A stretch of 64,000 nt of DNA. Origin: a virus. The notes under the pieces are model-generated. The model searched no databases. It was not told where the DNA came from and saw only the letters and a program-made list of their open reading frames with translations. This document shows positions 1 through 8,022 of the stretch, piece after piece. The translations under genes were made by a program, and so were the position numbers. The DNA is taken from IMG/VR virus record IMGVR_UViG_3300026484_000333, positions 1 through 64,000 of that record; one strand, 5' to 3'. Numbering within the stretch: position 1 is the first letter of the stretch; the number at the start of each line of letters is the position of its first letter.

Positions 1-652
1 TAAAATCATATAAATAAATTAAATATAATATTGCTGGTTTATTAATGTATTTTTCTCTTAATTTTTCTTGTCCACATAAAGGGCAACCATAGCCAGACAA
101 ATGGTCGTGAGCAACTTGTTTAAAAACACCATGTTTTTTACAAATTATATCTACTTTATTATATGTTCCTTGATAAACAGTTAAACTATAATCATATTTT
201 TCTCCATGAACTTCTTTGGCTCTTCTTATAAATTCTTCTGTTGTTATATATTTCCCTGCACAAAAAGGGCAACCTTGCCCTTGTAAATGTTTATCAATTC
301 TTTGTTCGAAAATACCATGCTTTGGACAAATAATTTTTATATATTGTTTATTGTTCTTATAAAAATCAACTAAGGAATAATCATATTTATTTTTATGTTT
401 TAAAGATGCTTTTTTCTTAAACTCCTCTAATGTATAAGCTTGTTTTTTACTTCTATTTTCAAAAGAACATTTCTTACACCCTCTTCCTGATAAATGTAAA
501 GTAGGTAATTGTTTGATTTCTCCATGTTTGGGACATATTATAATTATAGGTGTTTTACTGTTAATATACTTAACTTTGCTATAATCATATTTCTCTCCAT
601 GAACTTCTTTGGCTTTTTTTATAAATTCTTCAGTAGTTAAAAATTTACCCAT
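1..652 (-). CDS. Partial GIY-YIG-type endonuclease-like protein with treble-clef repeats
   Basis: The frame starts with ATG at 652 and runs off the left edge, so the C-terminus is missing. It holds three tandem units of about 68 residues, each with a TTEEFIRRAKEVHGEKYDYS-like helix, then an 'IICPKHG' turn and a 'GCPFC' knuckle. This is the DUF723-like zinc-finger arrangement often joined to phage GIY-YIG homing nucleases. The last visible residues (NKPAILYLIYL) look like the first strand of a GIY-YIG domain, but the catalytic part lies outside the window, so nuclease activity is inferred. It has its own host-type promoter at 689-717 and is probably a mobile or accessory gene. Confidence 0.75.
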   Translation of the reverse strand, partial: MGKFLTTEEFIKKAKEVHGEKYDYSKVKYINSKTPIIIICPKHGEIKQLPTLHLSGRGCKKCSFENRSKKQAYTLEEFKKKASLKHKNKYDYSLVDFYKNNKQYIKIICPKHGIFEQRIDKHLQGQGCPFCAGKYITTEEFIRRAKEVHGEKYDYSLTVYQGTYNKVDIICKKHGVFKQVAHDHLSGYGCPLCGQEKLREKYINKPAILYLIYLYDF

Positions 653-688
653 ATTTATCCTTAATCCTTTAAATTTTTAATTTTGAAA

Positions 689-717
689 ATTATAAACAAA
701 AAAGAAAAAGTTGTCAA
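689..717 (-). promoter_or_regulatory. Sigma-70-type promoter for the partial GIY-YIG-like gene
   Basis: On the minus strand TTGACA (717-712), a 17-nt spacer and TATAAT (694-689) lie about 37 nt before the ATG at 652. Both hexamers match the consensus and the spacing is optimal. Confidence 0.75.
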
Positions 718-724
718 GAATTTT

Positions 725-1708
725 TTATAAATTATTTAAAAAATTTAAGTATTCAACACCTTTTTCTATATCAAGAAATAATTTTATTTTGTCAAAAGAA
801 GTATCAGAAGGATTAATTACTGCGAGAACTGCAGGAGTTATATTAGTATCGTGTGTCATAAATTTTTTACCATACTCGTCAAATCTCTTATAACTACCAA
901 CTACAAAACAGTGACTTATTTTGTTGTCTGGCTGAACATACATTTGATAACCAAATTGATGGGTATGCCCCATACAAATAATATCATCAGGTTTATTAAA
1001 AATTGCCTGTTTTACTAGAGGAAACGCAGGATTATATTGACTTCTTCCTGTAAAACTATGACGCATTCTGATTGTAACATTTGTTTTATTAGGAAATTGT
1101 AAATTTAATCTAACATCTTCAGAGATTACACATTCTTCTCCTAAAACTTCTCTAAAATAAACTTCAAATAAATTCCACACGTCGTGGTTTCCTAAAACAC
1201 AAGCTAAAATATGTAAATCATCAAAATAATATTTTAATAATGCAAACGCTTCTTCTTGTGTTATAGAATGTTTTGCAAATAATTTTGAAAGATAACCAAC
1301 CCAATTATCCAAATAATCACCAAGACCAATTATAAAAACATTTTCATTTTTTCTTGCTAATTCTAAATGTTTTTCAAATAACTCTAAATCAGTTGATTGA
1401 TTATCTAAATGAGGGTCTCCCATAAATAAAATTGCAATTGCTTTGTCTTCTTTAAATTTTATAGGAACATTTGAAAAATACAAGTCTTTTTGTTTTTCAT
1501 ATTCAAAAATTTCCTTTTTAACTTTTATAATATCCTCAATCTCTCTATTTAATTGCGGAGGTTTTACTTGTTCATATTTTGCCTTTTTTCTCCACGTATA
1601 ATAAGTTCTTTCAGCTATACCTATTTCTGCAAGAATTTCATCTCTTTCTTTACCTTGTTCTAATAACTCACAAAATTTACTAAATTTTTCATAATCAAAC
1701 TTTGCCAT
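725..1708 (-). CDS. Metallophosphoesterase with N-terminal helix-turn-helix
   Basis: 327 residues. Residues 1-45 form a helix-turn-helix-like segment (EILAEIGIAERTYYTWRKKA). The rest has the calcineurin-like phosphoesterase motifs in order: GDPHLD near residue 97, GDYLDN near 131, GNHD near 174 and MGHTH near 247, which supply the two-metal site. Such enzymes cleave phosphomonoesters or phosphodiesters; the substrate cannot be told here. The DNA-binding-like N-terminus and a position at the end of the sigma/SbcCD operon favour a nucleic-acid role. It is a separate protein from the SbcD-like nuclease at 5542-6543. Confidence 0.85.
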   Translation of the reverse strand: MAKFDYEKFSKFCELLEQGKERDEILAEIGIAERTYYTWRKKAKYEQVKPPQLNREIEDIIKVKKEIFEYEKQKDLYFSNVPIKFKEDKAIAILFMGDPHLDNQSTDLELFEKHLELARKNENVFIIGLGDYLDNWVGYLSKLFAKHSITQEEAFALLKYYFDDLHILACVLGNHDVWNLFEVYFREVLGEECVISEDVRLNLQFPNKTNVTIRMRHSFTGRSQYNPAFPLVKQAIFNKPDDIICMGHTHQFGYQMYVQPDNKISHCFVVGSYKRFDEYGKKFMTHDTNITPAVLAVINPSDTSFDKIKLFLDIEKGVEYLNFLNNL

Positions 1709-1723
1709 TTTTAATTCCTTTCA

Positions 1724-3067
1724 TTAATTAAATTTTAATGGTAATTTAAATTGATATCCTTTTGGTAACAAACTATCATCTCTTATAAATTTCACATTTT
1801 TACCTCCTATACCATAAAGTTTATATTTTTCAACTTCTGTTTCAAAGTAATGATTTTTTATAAAATCAAATTGCTCTACAAATTCATTATCAATATTACT
1901 TATAGCAACTTCATAAAAATTTTTATAACACATAGGACATAATTGTTTTTTAAATTTAGAAAAATAATTACCACAACAAACACATTTTCTAAACATACCA
2001 ATTTGTAAATCAGCTATTTGTCTGTGTATCTCTTGATTATTAAAATAATAAATATTTTCTTGAATATATAAATGTTTCAAACCAAATGTTACAATTTCAT
2101 CAGTTATTTTATATTTGATTTTTTGCCCGTTTTCTAATATAAAACCGATAGGCAATAAATTTTCATCAAACCAATAATCTAAAACTTTAATAAAACTTTT
2201 TCTTGTTTTTAATTTTAGGGTTTTAATACCAAAATTATCAATAATTAAATGTTTTTTTATTAAATTTTTACCCAAATATTTTAAATCATAAAAAGTATTA
2301 ATTTCCTTTACAGTAGGATATTTTACATTTACACTATTAGTTTTTTTAAAACGAAAAGTTTTTATTTTTTTGCCGTTTTCAGTTGCAAATAAAGGCACTA
2401 AAACATCTTTTTCGTAAATAAAATAAAAAACTATATCATTTTTAAATTTTAAAGTTTCTTTTAGAAAATTTGTTATTTTTTTATTTTTTAAATTTGAATC
2501 AATTAAGTTTCCTTTTTTTACAAAATTATAAATTTTATATTCGTTTACTCCTTTAGGTAAAGTATAAAAATTAAAAGGATAATTTAATTTATCACCGACG
2601 CCTCTAATCAATTTAATTTTATAATCTTTTAAATCCAAATTTTCAATTTTTAATAAGGCATATAATTCCTCTTTTGTATATAATTTTTTCAAAACACTCA
2701 AAACAAAATCTTCTCCTACATTTAGAAATTTACCACTCAAGAACAATTTAATTATCCAAACTATTTTTTTATTAATACTTTTAGTATATTCTTTTAAAGT
2801 TGTTAAATCACCCTGTTCTATATATGAAAGAATCATACTTAATGCCAAAATCAAATCACCGCCTTCTGTTAATTCCCCTTCTCTTATAAAACTCAAAAAA
2901 TTTTTATTTTTTGGTGTCAGAGAGTAATATGCCGAAATTAATAATTCAAATTCTTTTCTAAATTTATTATAAGCAATTAAAAAAGCATTTTGTCTATTAT
3001 AATAACCTTTTTCAAAATAAAAGTCATTTACTAAATTAAAAAGAATTGTAATATTTTTTGACTTCAT
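1724..3067 (-). CDS. Unrecognised protein with C-terminal zinc ribbon
   Basis: 447 residues from the ATG at 3067; a TTG in frame at 3076 sits directly on the Shine-Dalgarno AAAGGA and is less likely. No family recognised. It is lysine- and aromatic-rich, mostly mixed alpha/beta, and ends with CVCCGN...CPMCYKNF at about residues 362-382, a four-cysteine zinc ribbon. Its start overlaps the end of the sigma-factor gene by 32 nt, so the two are probably translationally coupled. That position would fit a nucleic-acid-binding partner in transcription or replication, but nothing in the sequence proves it. Confidence 0.75.
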   Translation of the reverse strand: MKSKNITILFNLVNDFYFEKGYYNRQNAFLIAYNKFRKEFELLISAYYSLTPKNKNFLSFIREGELTEGGDLILALSMILSYIEQGDLTTLKEYTKSINKKIVWIIKLFLSGKFLNVGEDFVLSVLKKLYTKEELYALLKIENLDLKDYKIKLIRGVGDKLNYPFNFYTLPKGVNEYKIYNFVKKGNLIDSNLKNKKITNFLKETLKFKNDIVFYFIYEKDVLVPLFATENGKKIKTFRFKKTNSVNVKYPTVKEINTFYDLKYLGKNLIKKHLIIDNFGIKTLKLKTRKSFIKVLDYWFDENLLPIGFILENGQKIKYKITDEIVTFGLKHLYIQENIYYFNNQEIHRQIADLQIGMFRKCVCCGNYFSKFKKQLCPMCYKNFYEVAISNIDNEFVEQFDFIKNHYFETEVEKYKLYGIGGKNVKFIRDDSLLPKGYQFKLPLKFN

Positions 3068-3638
3068 CTTTATCAATCCTTTCTATTTTACCATACTGAA
3101 TTGAATTCCTAATAAATATAATACTTTTTACAATAATAAATTTAAGATTACTCAAAGGTATATCATTTATATTTGCAGTTTTTATTAAACCATAACCTTT
3201 TATAAAATAATCGTGTAGAATTTTAAGCTCAAAATTTGTAAAATAATCATTTAATAATTCTCTAATATCTTCTTGTAACATATATTTTTCAATATCTTCT
3301 GCATAATTTTCATTTATATGAAAATCCTCATAATCTTCTGGGGTAGCAGTTAACCACCCTTCTTTATCTTTTAAACTCTTTTTAATAGCACCATATTTAT
3401 TAAGACTATTTTTTGCCACCCAATCAAGCATTCGCCCGTAAACTTTTTTATAGGCAAAACCCATAAAATAATCATTTTTATCACTATCATAATTTTCTTT
3501 TGCTAAAAGATAACCTAAAACTCCCTCTTGAATCAAATCTTCTAAATCAATCCCTGCAAAGCTTTTTTCATATACTTTATACGCCAAACCCTCAATATGT
3601 TTATAATCCTTGTCCGGTATATTATATTTATTCGGCAT
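3036..3638 (-). CDS. Phage sigma-70-family factor (FliA-like)
   Basis: 200 residues from the ATG at 3638, chosen because AAGGAG lies 7 nt upstream; a longer frame to 3674 would run into the preceding gene without a site. Residues 15-80 resemble sigma region 2: DLEDLIQEGVLGYLLAKENY then FAYKKVYGRMLDWV, which parallels the FliA block DLIQ-G-GLLDA...RGAMLD. Residues 145-185 contain a region-4-like helix-turn-helix candidate. It should direct RNA polymerase to phage promoters. The natural target is the YYGATATAW element found before the structural genes, whose CGATA core resembles a sigma-28 -10 element. It is made within the early nucleic-acid operon, as expected for a late-switch factor. Confidence 0.75.
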   Translation of the reverse strand: MPNKYNIPDKDYKHIEGLAYKVYEKSFAGIDLEDLIQEGVLGYLLAKENYDSDKNDYFMGFAYKKVYGRMLDWVAKNSLNKYGAIKKSLKDKEGWLTATPEDYEDFHINENYAEDIEKYMLQEDIRELLNDYFTNFELKILHDYFIKGYGLIKTANINDIPLSNLKFIIVKSIIFIRNSIQYGKIERIDKDEVKKYYNSF

Positions 3639-5316
3639 TTGTAAGCTCCTTAATTTCCAAACTTGAAATACCATTTTCCTTTATAATAGTAAACAAATAA
3701 TCTGCAAAAGTTTCTTCAATTTCGTTATGATGTGTAATAATAAATATAGCTTTATCTTGTTTTAAATAATTTAAAACATTTTTCATAAATTCAATACCCT
3801 CATCGTCCAAAACGCCAAGCAACTCATCAATAACAAGAAAATTAATATTAATACCTATTAACTCTTCTAACGTTTTAATAGTAGCTAATAATAAAAGTAA
3901 ACTAACTCTTGTTTTTTCCCCGGAACTTAACTGATAAAAGGTCTTTTTAACCCCTTTATCTATAAACTTATAATCCAAACTGCCTTTATTTATTTTAATT
4001 TCAAAATCAAAATCAAATGCACTTTTATCTTTAAAAAACTCTACATTAAGTTTTAAAAGGCGCACATAATCTTTTAAAAACTCATTCATAATTACACCTT
4101 TTTTAAATAAAACCAATACCTCTTTATATGCGTCAATTTTTTTACTTAAATAAAGTCGTTTTTCTTTTAATTCTTCTAATTTCTCTTTTAGTTTATCAAT
4201 ATTGTCTTCAAGTTGTTTTTTAAGCTCTTTTTGCTTTATATACTCATCTTTTTTCACTTTTAATTTTTCAATCTGTAATAAAATATCTTTTTTCTTTTGT
4301 TCAAATTTGTTTTTCATTTCCTCGTATTTTTCTTTTAATGTTTCTACTTTATTTTTCTCTTTTTTATAATGTTCTTTAAACTCCTTAAATTCTTTATCCG
4401 CTTTTTTAAATTGTTCTTCATAAATTTTATACTTATCAGTAACAGAATTACCACAAATAGGACAAACCCCTTCTTTTAACTCTTCTTTCAATTTATATAA
4501 ATTTTCCGCCTTAATTTTTAATTCAACTGCCCTTTCTTTTAATTCATCTACTTTTTCTTTTTGAATTAAATACTCTTGTTCTCTTTGCTGAATTATTAAA
4601 ACCATTTCACTTGTTTCTAATTTATATAATTGTTCCTGTAATTTGTTTATCTCTTCCTCATAATTTATTTCTTCAATTTCTTCAAGTTTATCAAATAAAG
4701 ATAAATTATCTTGAATAGAATTGTATTGAACTAACAATAAATCATATTCCTTTTTCAATTCTCTTATTTGTTTTTGCACCGCCTCTTGATAGGCTAAAAC
4801 TCTTTCAACATTAAAAAATCTATAAACAATATTGTTTTTACCTGTAATTTCAATAATACTATCAAGAGAAGTTTGATTAAGATAAGTAAGAGAAGTAATT
4901 ACATCAAAATCATAATTAATAATTTCAGTTTTAATTAAATTTAATTGGTTTGTAATACCTTTGGGGCTTATAAATTCTCCGTTTTTGTAAATGTCAATTG
5001 ACATTTTATTTCTATCATTAATTATTGTAAACTCATTTTTACATTTTTTAAAATCAAGAGAAATAACATAAGGTTTTTTTGTATAAACATTATTAACAGA
5101 TTGAATGTTCCCTTTTTGGTCTTTAAGATTTTTATTAAAAAGACATTGATAAATTGCATTAAAAATACTTGTTTTACCCGCCCCGTTGCTTACTAATGTA
5201 TCACTTTTTATATCTTTATTAACACCTTTAACAAGATAAACCCCGTTTTTAAATTCAAACTCAACTTGCCCCAATGAATAAAAATTTTCTATCTTAATTT
5301 TCTTAAATTCATACAT
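3628..5316 (-). CDS. SbcC/Rad50-like recombination ATPase (gp46-like)
   Basis: 562 residues from the ATG at 5316, preceded by AAGGAG 7 nt upstream. Order: Walker A SNGAGKTS at about 43-50, a long lysine/glutamate-rich coiled coil, a zinc-hook CPIC near 287, a second coiled coil, the ABC signature LSSGEKTR near 470 and Walker B FLVIDELLGVLDDE. It is shorter than cellular SbcC (about 1000 residues) and matches the size of T4 gp46. With the SbcD-like nuclease two genes upstream it should form a DNA end-processing complex for recombination-dependent replication. It overlaps the sigma gene by 11 nt and the small gene upstream by 8 nt. Confidence 0.93.
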   Translation of the reverse strand: MYEFKKIKIENFYSLGQVEFEFKNGVYLVKGVNKDIKSDTLVSNGAGKTSIFNAIYQCLFNKNLKDQKGNIQSVNNVYTKKPYVISLDFKKCKNEFTIINDRNKMSIDIYKNGEFISPKGITNQLNLIKTEIINYDFDVITSLTYLNQTSLDSIIEITGKNNIVYRFFNVERVLAYQEAVQKQIRELKKEYDLLLVQYNSIQDNLSLFDKLEEIEEINYEEEINKLQEQLYKLETSEMVLIIQQREQEYLIQKEKVDELKERAVELKIKAENLYKLKEELKEGVCPICGNSVTDKYKIYEEQFKKADKEFKEFKEHYKKEKNKVETLKEKYEEMKNKFEQKKKDILLQIEKLKVKKDEYIKQKELKKQLEDNIDKLKEKLEELKEKRLYLSKKIDAYKEVLVLFKKGVIMNEFLKDYVRLLKLNVEFFKDKSAFDFDFEIKINKGSLDYKFIDKGVKKTFYQLSSGEKTRVSLLLLLATIKTLEELIGININFLVIDELLGVLDDEGIEFMKNVLNYLKQDKAIFIITHHNEIEETFADYLFTIIKENGISSLEIKELTNAE

Positions 5317-5542
5317 TGTGAAACTCCTTAAATAAAGAAACAAGCTTTTTGTGTTCAGTTTTTACTTCTTCATAATTTTTTGAAGCAATAGTTATTGTAT
5401 TGCCTCCTCTTAAATAAACATCAAAATAAAAAGATTGTTCTAATAAAACTACTCCTAAATGCCTTTTCTCATTTATCTTAAAAATATCTGAAAAACCTTG
5501 TATATCTTCTTTATTTATATAATAATCCCCAATTTTAACCAT
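5309..5542 (-). CDS. Small protein between SbcD- and SbcC-like genes
   Basis: 77 residues, no family recognised; a mostly beta-strand pattern with a conserved-looking VYLRGGNTITIASK hairpin. Its ATG overlaps the SbcD-like stop as TAATG and its end overlaps the SbcC-like start by 8 nt, so all three are co-translated. The position suggests an accessory of the end-processing complex. Confidence 0.75.
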   Translation of the reverse strand: MVKIGDYYINKEDIQGFSDIFKINEKRHLGVVLLEQSFYFDVYLRGGNTITIASKNYEEVKTEHKKLVSLFKEFHNV

Positions 5543-6543
5543 TATAAATCCTTTTCAATTAATTCAAGCTCATTAATAATTTCTTTTTTAAGTTCTTCAT
5601 CTTCCACTATTAAATGTTTTTTTACAATATCAGTTATAACTATTTGTTTATCATTATTTTTAATTTCTGAAATAACTTCTTTTTTTTCATTTTCAATCTC
5701 ATTAATATTTATAAAGGAATATCTTACAATTTTATCTCTATTATTTTCAATAAACTCAATTAGTTTGTCTGTTTTAATAGCTGAAACAACTTTAAAAACA
5801 TCTTTTTTATTCTGTTCTAAAATTAACTTTAATTTATCAATATCTTTTTCTCCTCTTATTGTAAATTTTACTAAATTAGGTAAATTTAATTGTTTCCATT
5901 TTACTTCGTAGTTTTTGTTCTCTACATTTAAAACTATATACCCAAAATCTTCTCTATCATCAAAAACAATTGAATAAGGACTTGAAGTATATTCTATATT
6001 AACAGCAGGTTTGTAATGTTGATGAATATCAGAAAGAATAGTGTAGTCAAAAGTCTTACTTACATAAACATTATCTATTTCATCAGTCATATAAGCATTA
6101 ACAGCACTTCTGTAATGAGAAAATAAAATATTAATATCAGTAAAAAACTCATTTTTAAGTTTATAAATTTCAAAAATTTTGTGATGAGAAACAAACCAAA
6201 GAGTTATATCATTTGTAATCCTCAAAAAACCTTTACCAACATATTCAAAATCTGTTTGAGGTAAATAATCATATAAACATTCATTTTTTGCCAAATCTTC
6301 GTGATTACCGCTAATTAAAACTATTTTATTTTTTACAAATTTCCTAATTCTACCAAGCCACTCATAGAATTTTTTTAATTCATACCAGCTTGGGTTTGCT
6401 TTATCTAAAATATCTCCATTTAAAATTAAAATATCAGGATTTTCTTTTTTTATAACTTGAACTAAATTGAAAAACCTACGTTCATAAAAATCATTAGGCT
6501 CTTTAATTTTTAAATGAATATCACCAAAAACAACTATTTTCAT
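5542..6543 (-). CDS. SbcD/Mre11-like nuclease (gp47-like)
   Basis: 333 residues. Metallophosphoesterase motifs of the Mre11/SbcD group are visible: GDIHLK at residues 7-12, NGDILDKA near 42, SGNHEDL near 80, FSHYR near 141 and SDIHQHY near 171, followed by the YTSSPYSIVF strand typical of the family. It is the nuclease partner of the SbcC-like ATPase, trimming DNA ends during recombination and replication. Start supported by AAAGGAAATT before the ATG and by an extended -10 promoter 20-30 nt upstream. First gene of the recombination/sigma operon. Confidence 0.93.
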   Translation of the reverse strand: MKIVVFGDIHLKIKEPNDFYERRFFNLVQVIKKENPDILILNGDILDKANPSWYELKKFYEWLGRIRKFVKNKIVLISGNHEDLAKNECLYDYLPQTDFEYVGKGFLRITNDITLWFVSHHKIFEIYKLKNEFFTDINILFSHYRSAVNAYMTDEIDNVYVSKTFDYTILSDIHQHYKPAVNIEYTSSPYSIVFDDREDFGYIVLNVENKNYEVKWKQLNLPNLVKFTIRGEKDIDKLKLILEQNKKDVFKVVSAIKTDKLIEFIENNRDKIVRYSFININEIENEKKEVISEIKNNDKQIVITDIVKKHLIVEDEELKKEIINELELIEKDL

Positions 6544-6563
6544 TATAATTTCCTTTTTAATAA

Positions 6564-6572
6564 ATTATAACA
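6564..6572 (-). promoter_or_regulatory. Probable extended -10 promoter for the SbcD-SbcC-sigma operon
   Basis: On the minus strand TGTTATAAT (6572-6564) is an extended -10 (TGnTATAAT) about 20 nt before the ATG at 6543. No convincing -35 is visible, which extended -10 promoters tolerate. Confidence 0.5.
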
Positions 6573-6606
6573 AAAATAGTTGAAAAAAGAAAGGAAAAAG
6601 AAGAAA

Positions 6607-7413
6607 TTAATAGGAAGTTTCCAAATCGTCATCATCCTCTTGCTCTGCAACTTCTTTTTCCGTTTCACTTGCTTTTGTTGGAGCTTTTGTTTTTACACCT
6701 GTTGATTCAACCCACTCATCCCATTTTTTAATAAGAGGAATTGTATCTTTAATTTTTGCTTGAAGCTCTTTTGCTTTTAAAGGCTCAATTTTTTCAATAT
6801 CATAAACCCAAATTGCTCTACCGTTTGTTACCTCTTTTCTTGTTTTTACATAAACATAGTATTTTAGAGGTAAATGGTCATCTCCTATCAACTCTTTTAC
6901 TTGCTCCCAAAATTTCATATAATTTACACCACGCAAATAAATCAAATAAGGATTTTCTTTTCCGTCTTCCTCAATTGTTACAAGTAAGATTTGATTGAAT
7001 GTTAATTTAACGCCCTTATCTTTTAAAGCACCTACTTTTTCGCCTGTTTTAGTTTCAACTACTTCTTTGCCTTCCATAATATTTGTAAATACAGGAGTTA
7101 TATGGCTATAACCATTTTTGGTAATATCATAAGCACTGTATTGGTAACCAACTGCAATAATTCTCATTTTAACAGGTTGTTTAAACACTTTTCCTTGTTT
7201 TTTAACTTCAAGGGTTTTTCTATCAATTTCCCAACCCGTAATAATTTCACCTTTTTTTACACCTTCATTGATAAGCACATCGTCTTTGTCATAGTTGATT
7301 TTTACAACATCAAATGGTAATCCACCACTTGTTTGCTCACCGCCTGTATTTTTTGCAATTAATCTTGCTTCTTCAGGGCTAACACCCATTGCTACTAATT
7401 CTTCGTAAGTCAT
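6607..7413 (-). CDS. Putative single-stranded-DNA-binding protein
   Basis: 268 residues, no exact family recognised. The middle is beta-rich, as in an OB-type fold, and the C-terminus ends in an acidic tail (EQEDDDDLETSY) after a flexible linker rich in K, T and E. That layout, abundance-type expression from a perfect host promoter, and a place between recombination and nucleotide genes are typical of phage ssDNA-binding proteins. The N-terminus (YEELVAMGVSPEEARLIAKN) looks like a short helical UBA-like or HTH segment. Function is inferred from architecture and context, not from a signature motif. Confidence 0.5.
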   Translation of the reverse strand: MTYEELVAMGVSPEEARLIAKNTGGEQTSGGLPFDVVKINYDKDDVLINEGVKKGEIITGWEIDRKTLEVKKQGKVFKQPVKMRIIAVGYQYSAYDITKNGYSHITPVFTNIMEGKEVVETKTGEKVGALKDKGVKLTFNQILLVTIEEDGKENPYLIYLRGVNYMKFWEQVKELIGDDHLPLKYYVYVKTRKEVTNGRAIWVYDIEKIEPLKAKELQAKIKDTIPLIKKWDEWVESTGVKTKAPTKASETEKEVAEQEDDDDLETSY

Positions 7414-7489
7414 ACTAATCTCCTTCTAATAAATTTACTAATTTTGTGGCTAATGATTTTGACTAATGTCTTAATCAATAACCACTAAA

Positions 7490-7518
7490 ATTATATAAAA
7501 AATTTTTTAAATTGTCAA
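7490..7518 (-). promoter_or_regulatory. Consensus sigma-70 promoter before the ssDNA-binding-like gene
   Basis: Minus strand TTGACA (7518-7513), 17-nt spacer, TATAAT (7495-7490). The leader of about 70 nt contains three CTAAT pentamers (read on the plus strand, about 7439-7468) spaced 12 nt apart, possibly a regulatory site. Confidence 0.8.
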
Positions 7519-7527
7519 GTATTTTTA

Positions 7528-8013
7528 TTAAATTTTTCTTTTATTAAAATAATGAGTCATATCTTCTACAATTTCACCGTTTTCTAACCTATAAAATCTT
7601 TGATTAGTAGTTTCTGAAGCTAATGCTCCTAATTTTTCTATATAACGCCCTACTTTAATATAGTCAAGTTTTTTTAAAAAATCTTTGGTAAATTTTGGAA
7701 AACCCAAATCCCTACCTGTGTACAAGGCTATTTTCAAATGTGAATAATTTTCTCTAATGTAATCTATTATACGGTTTAAATCTTCAAAATCCCATTCACC
7801 ACCATATAGTAATACACAACTTATGTGTTTGTGTCTTTTTAAAAGTTTATCTATAACTTCATTAGTCAAAGCACCTTTACCACCTTTTGGATTCCAAGTT
7901 TCTTTTGAATGACACCCTTTACAATGTAAATCACAACCAAAAAGAGAGATAGAAAGAGAAATTTCGTTGGGAACTTCTTGAAACTGTATTTGCTCGTAAT
8001 CATAATGTAACAT
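7528..8013 (-). CDS. nrdG: Anaerobic ribonucleotide reductase activating protein
   Basis: 161 residues. The radical-SAM cysteines are C27-X3-C31-X2-C34 (FGCDLHCKGC), which hold the 4Fe-4S cluster. The small size and the following VLLYGGEW segment match NrdG. It uses S-adenosylmethionine to create the glycyl radical on NrdD. It lies 9 nt downstream of nrdD, so the pair is one unit. A phage carrying this pair expects to replicate under anaerobic conditions. Confidence 0.93.
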   Translation of the reverse strand: MLHYDYEQIQFQEVPNEISLSISLFGCDLHCKGCHSKETWNPKGGKGALTNEVIDKLLKRHKHISCVLLYGGEWDFEDLNRIIDYIRENYSHLKIALYTGRDLGFPKFTKDFLKKLDYIKVGRYIEKLGALASETTNQRFYRLENGEIVEDMTHYFNKRKI

Positions 8014-8022
8014 TTTAATTCC

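Noticed and set aside
5498-5911. 137-codon plus-strand frame
   Set aside because: Antisense to the SbcD-like gene and of low-complexity Ser/Ile/Phe composition typical of shadow frames.
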